A DNA stretch of 64,000 bases from the NCBI GenBank assembly GCA_028826165.1, contig JAPDFW010000114.1, forward strand, positions 732,501-796,500, given 5' to 3'. Below, piece by piece: positions 1-11,043 of this stretch. This DNA comes from Anaeramoeba ignava. Lineage: Eukaryota; Metamonada; Anaeramoebidae. The notes beneath the pieces are model-generated. The model did not search any database. It was not told the origin of the DNA and was given only the letters and a program-made list of their open reading frames with translations. A program made the position numbers and the translations under genes. Positions within the stretch are counted from its first letter, which is position 1. Each line of letters starts with the position of its first letter.

Positions 1-2369
1 TTGAAACAATACTCCCAGAAAGGGTATTCAATGCATAATCTAAAGGTGTTTTCTTGTGTTTATCTTGAACATTTGGATCTGCATTTTTTTTCAATAGCAA
101 GGAAACAATTTTCTCGTCATTTTGCTCAATTGCATGAAAAAGTGCTGTTTTTTCTTGATGATCTTTGATATTAACATTCAAATTAGATAATTTTAAGAGT
201 TGCTTCACAAAATTAGCATTTCTCAAGCTAACTGCTGTTATTAAAGCAGTAAATCCAACTTTGTTCTGAAGATTAATATTTGGTTGAACTTTTAAAATTT
301 CTTGAAAAATTTATTATCTTGGATTTTCACAGCAAGAATTAAAGGAGTATTTTCTTCAAGATCTGGAATATCAATAATTTGAGGGTTTGGTTGAATCAAT
401 ATTCCGAATAATTGATGATTTTTTTGTTCAATTGCAATATGTAATACTGTTTTTCCGTTTTTGTCTTTTATCAATGTGTCTGGTTTTTTTGATATTAGAA
501 GATTTATCAAAGATATATTATTTTTCTGAGTTGCTAAATGTAAAGGTGTAGAACCAAATTCATCTTGAGAATTTGGATCAGCATTTGATTCTAATAGAAT
601 TTTACAAATTTCAATAGATTCTTCTATAATAGCTTTATGAAGTGGTGTTCTTTTGTTTGAATCAACAACTATTTTTTGGATTAAATTTTTGGATTAAATT
701 TTTGGATTAAATTTTTGAATTAAATTTTTGGATTAAATTTTTTGGATTAAATTTTTGAATTAAATTTTTGAATTAAATTTTTGAATTAAATTTTTGGATT
801 AAATTTTTGGAATTTACTTTTTACACTTTCTGGAGATGATTGAAGAATAGTTTTAACTTTATTCAAATTATTTTCTTCAATTAATTCATGAATTTGAGGG
901 TTTTTTTCAAAATCTGGAAAAGGAGTTGGTGTTTCAAAATTATCTAAATTATTATCATTAAAATCATTTGAATTTTTTGAATCATTTGAATTTTTTGGAT
1001 CATTTATAGAAGATAATTCTGATGGTTTTTTATTATCAATATCAGTAATTTCTTCATCTGCACCTTTTGATATTAATAAATCAATTGAACTTTTATGTCC
1101 ATGTAAATAAGCAAAATGAAGAGCTGTTCTATGATCTGAAGATAATTCATTTATATTGGTTTCGTTATCTAAAAGCATTGCAATAAATTCTGTTGATCCA
1201 TGTTTTGCTGCAACGTGAATTGGTTGAAGTGTTGATTTTGAAAACATTTTTTTTTCTAAAATTGCTGGAAATAATTTTAATATTCTTAATCCAACTTCAA
1301 CTGCATTTGAAGCTGCTGCTCGAAAAAATACATTATAATTTTCATTATCAACAAGATTTATCATTAATTTATCAATTGAAAGGAGATATTCAACATTTAC
1401 AACATCATTATTTTTTGCTGCATAATGAAGTGGAGTACTTTTTTGATATTTATATTGATATTAATTTTAATTTTAATTTTAATTTTGATTTTGATTTTGA
1501 TTTTAATTTTAATTTTAATTTTATAAATGAATTTTGATTTTAATATTGATTTTAATTTTAATTTTAATTTTGATTTTGATTTTGATTTTGATTTTGATTT
1601 TAATTTTAATTTTAATTTTAATTTTAATTTTAATTTTAATTTTAATTTTAATTTTAATTTTGATTTTAATTTTAATTTTAATTTTAATTTTAATAAATGA
1701 ATTTTGATTTTAATTTTGATTTTGATTTTAATTTTAATTTTAATTTTAATTTTAATTTTGATTTTAATTTTAATTTTAATTTTAATTTTAATTTTAATTT
1801 TAATTTTAATTTTAATTTTAATTTTAATATTAATTTAATAAATGAATTTTAATATTAATATTGATTTTAATTTTGATTTTAATTTTAATTTTAATTTTAA
1901 TTTTAATTTTAATTTTAATTTTAATTTTAATTTTAATTTTAATTTTAATTTTAAATTTAATTTTAATTTTAATTTTAATTTTAATTTTAATTTGAATTTT
2001 AATATTGATTTTGATTTAATTTAAATTTTAATTTTAATATTGATTTTGGAGAGTTTACAATTTATTTTCATCAACTGCTCTGTGATTACAACCGGAAAGA
2101 ATTAAGTGTTCAATTAAATCTCTATTTCCTTTATCAGCTGCAATATGAAGGATTGTTTGTTTTTTTTCATTTGTAAAATTTAAATTTATTCTTATTTTAA
2201 TAAGTGTTTTTATAACTTCAATATTTCCAAGAGAAACTGCAAGAAATAAAGGATTTTGTCCATTTTTATCAAATGAAGTAATTAATAATTTATTATTATC
2301 ATTTTCTTCAATAATTTGTTGAATTTGTTGAATATTTTCTGTTTTAATTGCTTTAAATAAATTCTCCAT
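1..2369 (-). CDS. Ankyrin-repeat protein, 3' end beyond left edge
   Basis: The start is the ATG at 2369 (MENLFKAI). Exons read 2369-2059, 1437-827 and 668 to the left edge. Introns are 1438-2058 (621 nt, repeat-filled) and 669-826 (158 nt). Joining at 2059/1437 gives NKFTPLHYAAKNND, and joining at 827/668 gives a smooth VDSNKRTPLHKA repeat, which supports both splice sites. At least eight ankyrin repeats are visible (TPLHxA cores), with no other recognisable domain. Ankyrin repeats are protein-interaction scaffolds, so no specific function can be assigned. The frame breaks near 304-313 in a T run: adding one T on the coding strand restores DNKFFQEILKVQPN. I see an indel there rather than a splice site. 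The protein continues past position 1. Confidence 0.8.
1438..2058 (-). repeat. Long repeat-filled intron of the ankyrin gene
   Basis: This intron is almost entirely the hexamer family attttn (attttaattttg variants), bounded on the minus strand by gtaaac and caaaaaag. The Phe-Asn and Phe-Asp reading frames here are low-complexity shadows. Confidence 0.75.
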
Positions 2370-2661
2370 TTTTTTTGTTTAATAAACCAAAAAAAAAAGC
2401 AAAAAAAAAAGGAAAAAAAAATGAAAAATAAAAATTTCTTTTTTTTTCTTTTCTTTTCTCAAATAAATACATAATTAAATACATAAAGAAATTAATTAAA
2501 TTTATTAATTTTTCTTTTCAAATAAATCTCCCCAAAAAAAAATTTTTTTCCCTTTTTTTTTTTTTTATTCCAAAAAATTTTTCAAAAACCAAAAAAACGA
2601 AAATTTCAATCTCTTTTTGAAAAAGTGAAAAGTTAATAATTTATAATTTATAATTTATAAT
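2370..2661. other. Upstream region of the ankyrin gene / 3' end of the next gene
   Basis: This spacer lies between two genes on the minus strand. It holds A/T homopolymers and, near 2400-2425, purine runs with aaaaatgaaaaa. That is the minus-strand form of the TTTTTCATTTTT element seen before many starts here. A short tandem tttataa repeat sits at 2638-2675. Confidence 0.5.
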
Positions 2662-4804
2662 TTATAATTTATAATTTTCGTTTTCATTTTCATTTTCATT
2701 TTCATTTTCATTTTCATTTTCATTTTCATTTTCGTTTTCATTTTCATTTTCATTTTCATTTTCATTTTCATTTTCATTTTCATTTGTTTTTGTTGTTTCT
2801 TCATCACTATCATCAATAATTCCAAAAGGATTTTCTCCAAAATCTCCTTCAACTTTTTGATTAAATTCTCTTCCATCCAAAAGTGGATCATTTCTAAAAT
2901 TTAATTTGAATTTGATTTTGATTTTAATTTTGATTTAGATTTTGATTTTGATTTTGATTTTGATTTTGATTTTGATTTTGATTTTGATTTTGATTTTGAT
3001 TTTGATTTTGATTTTGATTTTGATTTTGATTTTGATTTTGATTTTAATTTTGAATTTTGATTTTGATTTAAATTTTGATTTTGATTTTGATTTTGATTTT
3101 GATTTTAAATTTAATTTTGATTTTGATGTAAATTTTGATTTTGATTTTGATTTTGATTTTGATTTTGATTTTGATTTTGATTTTGATTTTGATTCTGATT
3201 TTGATTTTGATTTTGAATTTGATTTTTGATTTTGATTTTGATTTTGATTTTGATTTTAAATTTGATTTTTGATTTTGATTTTGATTTTGATTTTGATTTT
3301 GATTTTGATTTTGATTTTGATTTTGATTTTGATTTTGATTTTGATTTTGATTTTAAATTTAATTTTGATTTTGATTTTGATTTTGATTTTGATTTTGATT
3401 TTGATTTTGATTTTGATTTTAAATTTGATTTTAAATTTAATTTTGATTTTGATTTAAATTTTGATTTTGATTTTGATTTTGATTTTGATTTTGATTTTAA
3501 ATTTGATTTTGATTTTGATTTTGATTTTGATTTTGATTTTGATTTATATTTTGATTTTGAAATTAACCTTTGTTTTGATTTTATTCTAAGAAAAATAAGA
3601 AGAAAATCTCTTATTATTCTCAATAAAAAGCATATTATTATCATTGCTTTTTCACCACTAGATAATGTTGCAAAATAAACAAGCATCGATAAAATACAAA
3701 AAATCATAACAATAAAATCAAAGATATTTCGAAATGATTTCCAATATTCCTATTTAAAATGTGAATTAAAATGTGAATGAAAAGTAATCCAAATAATTTC
3801 CAAATTAAATTACCATATTTTCATGACAAATTATTACAATATTATCAAAAATAATAATAATATTTAATAATAAAAAGAAGAAAATAAAAGCACCAGATTT
3901 TGAGCTAATCAAATATTATATAAAAAAATAATTAATTTTTCTGTTTTAAATTTAATTAAAAATTTGCTTTTAAAATCATACGTTCCAAAGGCGATTGTCT
4001 ATTTAGATTTAATTATAAATTTAATTATAAATATAATTATAAATATTATTATAAATTTATTTATAAATTTAATTATAAATTTAATTATAAATTTAATTAT
4101 AAATTTAATTATAAATTTAATTATAAATTTAATTATAAATTTAATTATAAATTTAATTATAAATTTAATTATAAATTTAATTATAAATTTAATTATAAAT
4201 TTAATTATAAATATTATTATAAATTTAATTATAAATTTAATTATAAATTTAATTATAAATATAATTATAAATATAATTATAAATTTAATTATAAATTTTA
4301 TTATAAATATAATTACAAATTTGATTATAAATTTAATTATAAATTTAATTATAAATTTAATTATAAATTTAATTATAAATTTAATTATAAATTTAATTAT
4401 AAATTTCTAGATAAATTTAATTATAAATTTAATTATAGATTTATTTATAAATATAATTATAAATATAATTATAAATATAATTATAAATTTAATTATAAAT
4501 TTAATTTAAATATAATTATAAATATAATTATAAATTTTGTTATAAATTGTTTTATTGATTCAAAAAATATAATCACCCAAATAAGCAATATTAAAGCTAA
4601 AAGTAAAGATAATGCCTCAATTAACATCCAAAATCTTTTTTGTTGAGTATTATACATAAAAAGACAGCAAACACCACTTGAAATTGGTTTTTTTTTCTCT
4701 TCATAAATCCATTCATCTTCATCACCAAAAAGATTAGTTTCTGAAGGAAGTCCTTCATCTTTATTATTCAAATTTTCATCTGAATTACTTTGTAATTGTG
4801 ACAT
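2662..4804 (-). CDS. Four-helix voltage-sensor-like membrane protein
   Basis: Five exons (4804-4577, 3998-3982, 3904-3814, 3749-3568, 2893-2662) total 750 nt, giving 249 aa. The acidic cytosolic N-terminus is followed by S1 (FWMLIEALSLLLALILLIW), S2 (AFIFFFLLLNIIIIFDNIVI), S3 (YWKSFRNIFDFIVMIFCIL) and S4 (LLRIIRDFLLIFLR), in which arginines recur every few residues. This is the order and charge pattern of voltage-sensor domains such as Hv1-like or TMEM266-like proteins. No pore helix follows; the C-terminus is a Glu-Asn repeat tail. The 17-nt second exon rests on splice-site logic and frame only. It could instead be a truncated relative of ion-channel repeats with no sensing role. Confidence 0.62.
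2894..3567 (-). repeat. Repeat-filled intron (gattttgatttt)
   Basis: Nearly pure hexamer gatttt with aaattt interruptions. It is the last intron of the voltage-sensor-like gene, with donor gttaat and acceptor attttag on the minus strand. The Lys-Ser and Asp-Phe frames through it are shadows. Confidence 0.75.
3999..4576 (-). repeat. Repeat-filled intron (12-mer ttataaatttaa)
   Basis: A tandem array of about 40 copies of the 12-mer aatttaattata, some with one-base changes. It forms the first intron of the voltage-sensor-like gene. Array edges coincide with the donor side (gtgatt) and acceptor (aaatag). Confidence 0.7.
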
Positions 4805-5067
4805 TATTTTTTTAAAAAAAAAAAAAGGAAAAAAATGAAAAAAAAAATAATTTGATTTTTTATTCTTTTTTTTTTAATTTAAATTAAAAAGAAAACAATT
4901 TAGAAATTTTTCTTTTCTTGATTAAAGTGATCAAAAATAGTTTTTTCATTTTTTCATTTTTTCATTTTTTTTCTTTTTATTTTCCATTTATTTTCCGTTT
5001 ATTTTTCTTTCATTTTATTTTTTCAAAATAATTTTTCAATAAAAAAAAAATAATAAAAATTTAAAAA
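4805..5067. promoter_or_regulatory. Divergent promoter region (voltage-sensor-like / PAS-RGS genes)
   Basis: These 263 bp separate two divergent start codons. Copies of TTTTTCATTTTT occur on the plus strand at about 4945-4985, and its reverse form (aaaaatgaaaaa) occurs near 4825-4850 facing the other gene. A shared bidirectional promoter is inferred from the layout. Confidence 0.45.
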
Positions 5068-8000
5068 ATGGGAAACGAAGGTTCATCATTAAGAAAAGTT
5101 AAAAAAAGTAAACAAAAGAAATTAATAAAATTGATCCTTGAATCAAAAGAAGCAATTTTTCTTGCAAATTCTGAAGGAAAATTTATAGAGGCAAATCAAC
5201 CCACTTTAAATTTATTCAAAGCAAAAAGAGAACAAATTATAAATACAGATATTTCTAAAATTGCTCCTGATATTCAACCTCATATGAATTTATCTTCTAA
5301 ACAAGCTTTTGGTACTTTTTATACTAAAATTTATGAGTAAGTTATTCTTTATTTAAAAATTCAATTATAATACGAAAAAAAATTTTTTTCATAAACTTTT
5401 TTTTTTCTTTTTTTTCTTTTTTTTCTTTATTTGCTTTATTTTATTTATTTGAAAAATTGAATTAACAAAATCCAAAAAAAAAATTTATACAAAATTTATT
5501 TCAATAATTATTTCAATACTTTAATTTTTAAAAATATTTAATCCAATTACCATTCCAAAAATTAAATATAAAAAATTAAATATTAAATAATAAAAATTAA
5601 ATATAAAATATAAATATTAAATATTAAATATTAAATATATTAAATATAAAATAAATATTAAAATATAAATATTAAATATTAAAATATTAAATATTAAATA
5701 TAAAATATTAAATATTAAATATTAAATATTAAATATAAAATATTAAATATTAAATATTAAATATAAAATATTAAATAAAAATTAAAATATTAAATATTAA
5801 AAATATAAAAATATTAAATATTAAAATATAAAAAATATTAAATATAAAATATTAAATATTAAATAAAAAATATAAAATATAAAATATTAAAAAAATAAAA
5901 AATATAAAATATAAAAAAAAAAAAATAAATAAATATAAATATAAATATTAAATATTAAATATTAAATATTAAATATTAAAATATTAAATATTAAATAATT
6001 AAAATAAATAATAAAAAAAAAATAAAAAAAAAATATTAAATATAAAATATAAATAATAAATATTTAATATAAAATATAAAATATAAAATATTAAATATTA
6101 AATATTAAATATTAAATAATAAATATTAAATAATAAATATTAAATATAAAATATAAAATATAAAAAATATAAAATATAAAATATTAAAAAATAATAAATA
6201 TAAAATATTAAATATTAAATATAAAATTAAATATTAAATATTAAATATTAAATAAAATATTAAATATTAAAAAGGAGTCAAACAGGTTTCTTTGAATTTA
6301 ATTTTCAATATTTGGATACAGAAAAAAAACCCTTTTGGGTTCATGTTTGGTCGATTCCTTTGAAAATAGCAGATAAATTCTACATTCAAGCAGTGTTAAT
6401 TCCAATCGAAGAACCAGAAAAAGATAAAAATGAAAAGCTTCCAGAAAACATGTCATTATTAACAGCAAATTTAGATACATTTACTCAACATTCAGATATT
6501 TCAGATGATAATTCAGATAATGATATTGATTTTGGTGATTTGGAAGAAGTTTTAAAACCAGATTCCTCAAATCAAAATACTTCTCGATCTGAATTAACAA
6601 TATCAACAGATGAAAATGAAAAAGAATCTCCAAAACCTCCTTTTTCACCACTTGGAAAACAAGAAATCACAATAAGATCTTTTTCAAGTCAAGAAAATTC
6701 ACCAAAAAATTCAAAAAAAAATAAACCTGATAAAGCAATTCAAGGAATGGCGAAATATTTTAGAAAAAGAAGCAATACAAATGCTAAAATTGAAGAATTT
6801 CAATATCAAAATCAACAAAGAAGAAATGCCAAAAAAGAAAAAGAAAAAGAAAAAGAAAAAGAAAAAGAAAAAGAAAAAGAAAAAGAAAAAGGAAAATCAA
6901 CCAATAGAAACACAAGATCATTAAGAAACGAAATTTCTTTAACCGAACAAAATGATAATCAAAATGATCTAAAAGAAAAATATGATGATTTAGAAAAGCA
7001 ATTCAAAAAATTAAAATTCAAACATAAATTATTGAAAAATCAAGATTCAAGCAAAAAAACTTCAGATCCAGAAACATTTATGCTAAGATTAAAAGCAAAA
7101 ACATCAGAAAATAATGAATTAAGAATACAACTAAATGACCAAACAACAAGAATGGAACAATTACAAGAAGAAAATCTCAAATTTAAAAAAGAAGTGGAAA
7201 AATTACGATCAGAAAAAGAAGATGGAATGTCAACTTTACTGAATAAATTGAATCAAATTCGAAGTAAAGAAAAGGAGAAAACAAGTGAAAATAATCAACT
7301 CAGATCTGAAAATGTTGAACTAGCAAAACGTATTGAAGAACAAGATTCAAAAATTCAACAACTTGAAGAAGAAGCAAAATCTTCACATGAAATTCGAGAA
7401 AAAATCGCACTTGAAAAAGGTGAATTGACTTCAGATTTCCAAGAGAAATTAAATTTACTTCGTTCACAACTTAAAGAAAGAGTAGCAGAAAACAATCAAT
7501 TAAGATTAGAATTAAATAATCTTAAATCAGAAGCTGAAAAAAATCTTGAACAAAAAAATAATTCAACTCAAGAATCAAAAGCAATTTTTGAAGAAAATGA
7601 AAATTTAAAACAAAAACATGAAATGTTAAACACAAAAATTCTTGACTTAGAAAACGAGAATAAAAAATTCAAAGAAGAACTCGAAACACTTAAATCAATT
7701 GATCAACAATACACAAATCTTTCTCATAAACACCAAGAAATGTCAAATGAAAATCATGATCTCAAAACTGAAGTTGAAGAAGTTCGAAAAATTCTTTGGG
7801 GATTTCATACAAAAACATCAAATTATTTCCATTATGATTCATCTGAATATGATGTTTCAGATGATTCAGAAGTAAAATCAAATCAAAAAAATTAAATTAA
7901 AAATCAAAATCAATTAAAAATCAAAAAATTAAATTTAGTCTGATCAAAGTTCTGAATTTGAAGAATTAAGAAAAAGAAGAGCTCAAAATATCGCTTTGTA

Positions 8001-10038
8001 TCAACCTTATAGAAGAGGTTATACTCAATTTTCAAAACTTATTAAAACTCGTTCTGGAGAAAATTTACTTTCTATGCAAAATTTACGTCAAAAGTAATAA
8101 AAAAAAATATTTCTAATAATTTTCCAATTTTCTTCTTTTAAAAATCTTTTTTTTTTTTAGGAGAAGCATTAGTGAATCTGAATTACCAAATCATCAAATT
8201 GAAAATGTAAAAGAATCTCATTTCTTGTTTCTTTTGGAAATGATGAAATTTAATTCAAAATATTTATGAAAAAAAAAAACAAAAAAACAATTATTTGGTT
8301 AATTTTTAGTTGAACAAAAAAGAAAAAAAAGAAATTGAAACAATTGATGATTTACTTAAAATACCACTTGCAGTTGATTATTTTAAAGAATTTTTAAGTC
8401 AACAACTTAATAGTGAAAATCTATCATTTTATCTTGAAGTTGAAGATTTTAAAAAAATACCAACAATGAAAGTATTTTTTTTCCAAAAAAAAAAAATCAA
8501 AAACATGAAATGAAAAAAAATCAAATAATTTAAATAATTTAGGAACTTGGAGAAAGAGCAATAATTATTTATGAAAAATTTGTTAAACCAGAATCATTAT
8601 TTGAAATTAATATTGATTCAAAAAACCGAGAACAATTAATTCAAATGATTTCAGATTCTCAATATTCTCATAATATGTTTGATAAAGCTGAAGATATTGT
8701 TATAAAGCACATGACATATAACTCATTTGAACCATTTAAAACAACAGAACTATTTAAAACATTAATGAAAAAATTAAATTCAGATACAGAAAGACAATAT
8801 GATACAATCAAAATTGTATTTATTATTTTTACAAGCAATTTATTTTGATTTTTATTTATTATTTTAAATTTTAAAAAAAGGGAACTTTAATTTGGAAAAA
8901 ACAAAATATTGGATTATTAAATTCTGGTTTAAGATTTGAAGGAACACCAAGAAAACCTAATAAAGTTGCAAGTGAATTACTTAATGCACTTATTCAAATG
9001 TTAAATGCCAATTATTCTATAAATTCTGAACAAATCAATTGTGATTCTTTATCTCATACAATTTCATTTAGAAGATTTGTTATATCAACTTATGAACTTC
9101 AACAAGTACAAATCAATTCAAAATTTAATTCAAAATTCAAAATTTAATTCAAAATTTAATTTCAAAATTTAATTTAAAATTTAATTCAAAATTTAATTCA
9201 AAATTTATTTCAAAATTTATTTTAAAATTTAATTCAAAATAAATAGGTTGATTTAGAATCAGTTGATAACGTTGAATTATTTCTTTTCTTCTTAAATATT
9301 TATAATATATTATTTATTCATTCACTTATTTCAAGAGGAGAACCAACAGAAAAATTAACACAAACAAAATTTTTCACTGAAAATAAATATATAATTTCTT
9401 CACAAGAATTTTCCTTATTAGATATTCGAAATGGAATTTTACTTGGAAATATAAATCCTAAAAGCAAAAATACTCAAGAAAAATATTTCAAACAAAATGA
9501 TCCAAGAGAAAAATATATTTCAACAATTAAAGATAATAGAGTTATATTTAGTTTACTTTCTTTAAGAGAAATTAATCCTCCTTTAAAAGTATTTTCAAAA
9601 GAAAATTATTCAGAACAATTAAATAATTCTATTAAGTATTTCTTAATGAAAAATGTTCAAATTGATGAAAAACAAAAAAAGTTAATTAATTTCAATTAAT
9701 TTTAATTTCCAAATCAATTTTAATTTTAATTTCCAAATCAATTTAAATTTTAATTTTAATTTTAATTTTAATTTCCAAATCAATTTTAATTTTAATTTCC
9801 AAAATCAATTTTAATTTTAGAAAAATATTTTAAATAGATTATTCTTCCAAAAGTATTTTTTGAATTTGGATCAGAATTTGGTCAAAATCGTTTAGAAATT
9901 GTTCAATGGATTTCAAATTTCTTAATTGACTCAGAATCATTTCCACATGAAAATTGGAATACTTATACAACTAAATTTAAAAGAATTAAAACAATTCCAA
10001 CACTTACTTTTGATTCAAATTATCAATTTTACAAATAA
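5068..10038 (+). CDS. Predicted N-myristoylated PAS - coiled-coil - RGS - DUF547 protein
   Basis: Nine exons: 5068-5336, 6275-7871, 7939-8093, 8161-8206, 8310-8471, 8543-8815, 8881-9105, 9247-9680, 9838-10038, giving about 1120 aa. The protein starts MGNEGSSLRKVKKSKQKK. This matches the N-myristoylation pattern MGxxxS followed by a basic patch, so a membrane-inner-face location is likely. Residues about 25-170 form a PAS-like domain split by the first intron; about 290-570 is coiled coil; about 700-810 is an RGS domain (FYLEVEDFKK and FEINIDSKNR hallmarks); about 905-1075 is DUF547 (YNILFIHSLI, LDIRNGILLGN, DPREKY). RGS domains accelerate GTP hydrolysis by G-alpha; PAS senses small signals; DUF547 is unassigned. 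Joining the last two exons is one base short, in the A run at 9674-9680. Confidence 0.8.
5337..6274 (+). repeat. 938-nt A/T-only intron
   Basis: Built from aaatatt/aaatata units with almost no G or C. Donor is gtaagt and acceptor is attaaaaag. It interrupts the PAS domain; splicing restores KIYESQTGFFEFNFQY. Confidence 0.75.
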
Positions 10039-10440
10039 TTTTAAATTTGAATTTGAATTTAAATTTGAATTTGAATTTATATTTGAATTTATATTTGAAT
10101 TTGATTTTAAATATTATTTTGAATTTGAATTTTGATTTTGAATTTATCGTTTAGAAATTTTAAATTTGAATTTATATTTGAATTTGATTTTGAATTTATA
10201 TTTGGATTTGAATTTATATTTGAATTTATATTTGAATTTGAATTTGAATTTGAATTTGAATTTATATTTGAATTTGAATTTATATTTGAATTTGAATTTA
10301 AATTTGAATTTAAATTTGAATTTGAATTTGAATTTGAATTTGAATTTGAATTTGAATTTTATTTTGGATTTGAATTTGAATTTGAATTTATATTTGAATT
10401 TTTTCTTATCAAAAATTATGTTGATTTTGTATGTTTAAAA
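10039..10440 (+). repeat. gaattt hexamer repeat downstream of the PAS-RGS gene
   Basis: This stretch is a gaattt/atattt hexamer array beginning immediately after the TAA at 10036-10038. All three frames read as Phe-Glu or Leu-Asn runs with no domain. It is 3' untranslated or intergenic. Confidence 0.7.
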
Positions 10441-11043
10441 AAAAAAAAACAATAATTTGATTCTTTGATTGATTTTTCCAAATTTGATTTTGTTTTATTT
10501 TAAAATAAAATAAAAAGAAATTTTAAAAGGAAATTGATTTAAAAATTGATTTATTTTCTTAAAGGGTATAAAAATTATTTTTAATAAAAAAAAAATTTGA
10601 TCTTTTTCTTTTCAAAATTAATTTGATTTTTTTTTTTAAATTTAATTTTATTCTTGTTTTTAATTTAGAAAAAGGATTTAATTTTAAAAAAATAAAAGAA
10701 AAGAAGAAAAAAATTTTTATTTTAAAATACGTGTCAAAAATATAAAAAATAGCAAATTAATTTATTAATTAAAATTTATTTAAATTTTTTATTTAAAGGG
10801 TTAAATGACTCATCAAAAAAAATTAAATTAAAAATTAATTAAATTAAATTATTTTTTTTTTGATGAAAGATTAAATGAGTTGGAAAAAAAAAAAGATCAA
10901 AAGAAAAAAAAAACGAAATTTAAAAACAATTTTTTTCTTTTTAAAAAAATTATTATTCAATTTGCTTTTTTTTAAAAACAAAACTTTATCAAAAAATTTT
11001 TTTGACTTTATTAAAAAATAAATAAAAAATAAATAAAAAATCA
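10441..11043. other. Intergenic spacer before the TMEM62-like gene
   Basis: Mixed A/T homopolymer sequence with no frame of interest. The last 60 bases before the ATG are T-rich then A-rich (aataaaaaataaataaaaaatca), as at other starts here. No recognised motif beyond that. Confidence 0.5.

Noticed and set aside
3111-3707. Lys-Ser-rich protein on the minus strand
   Set aside because: Only the first 46 or so residues are real (voltage-sensor exon); the Lys-Ser run is read-through into a gattttgatttt intron.
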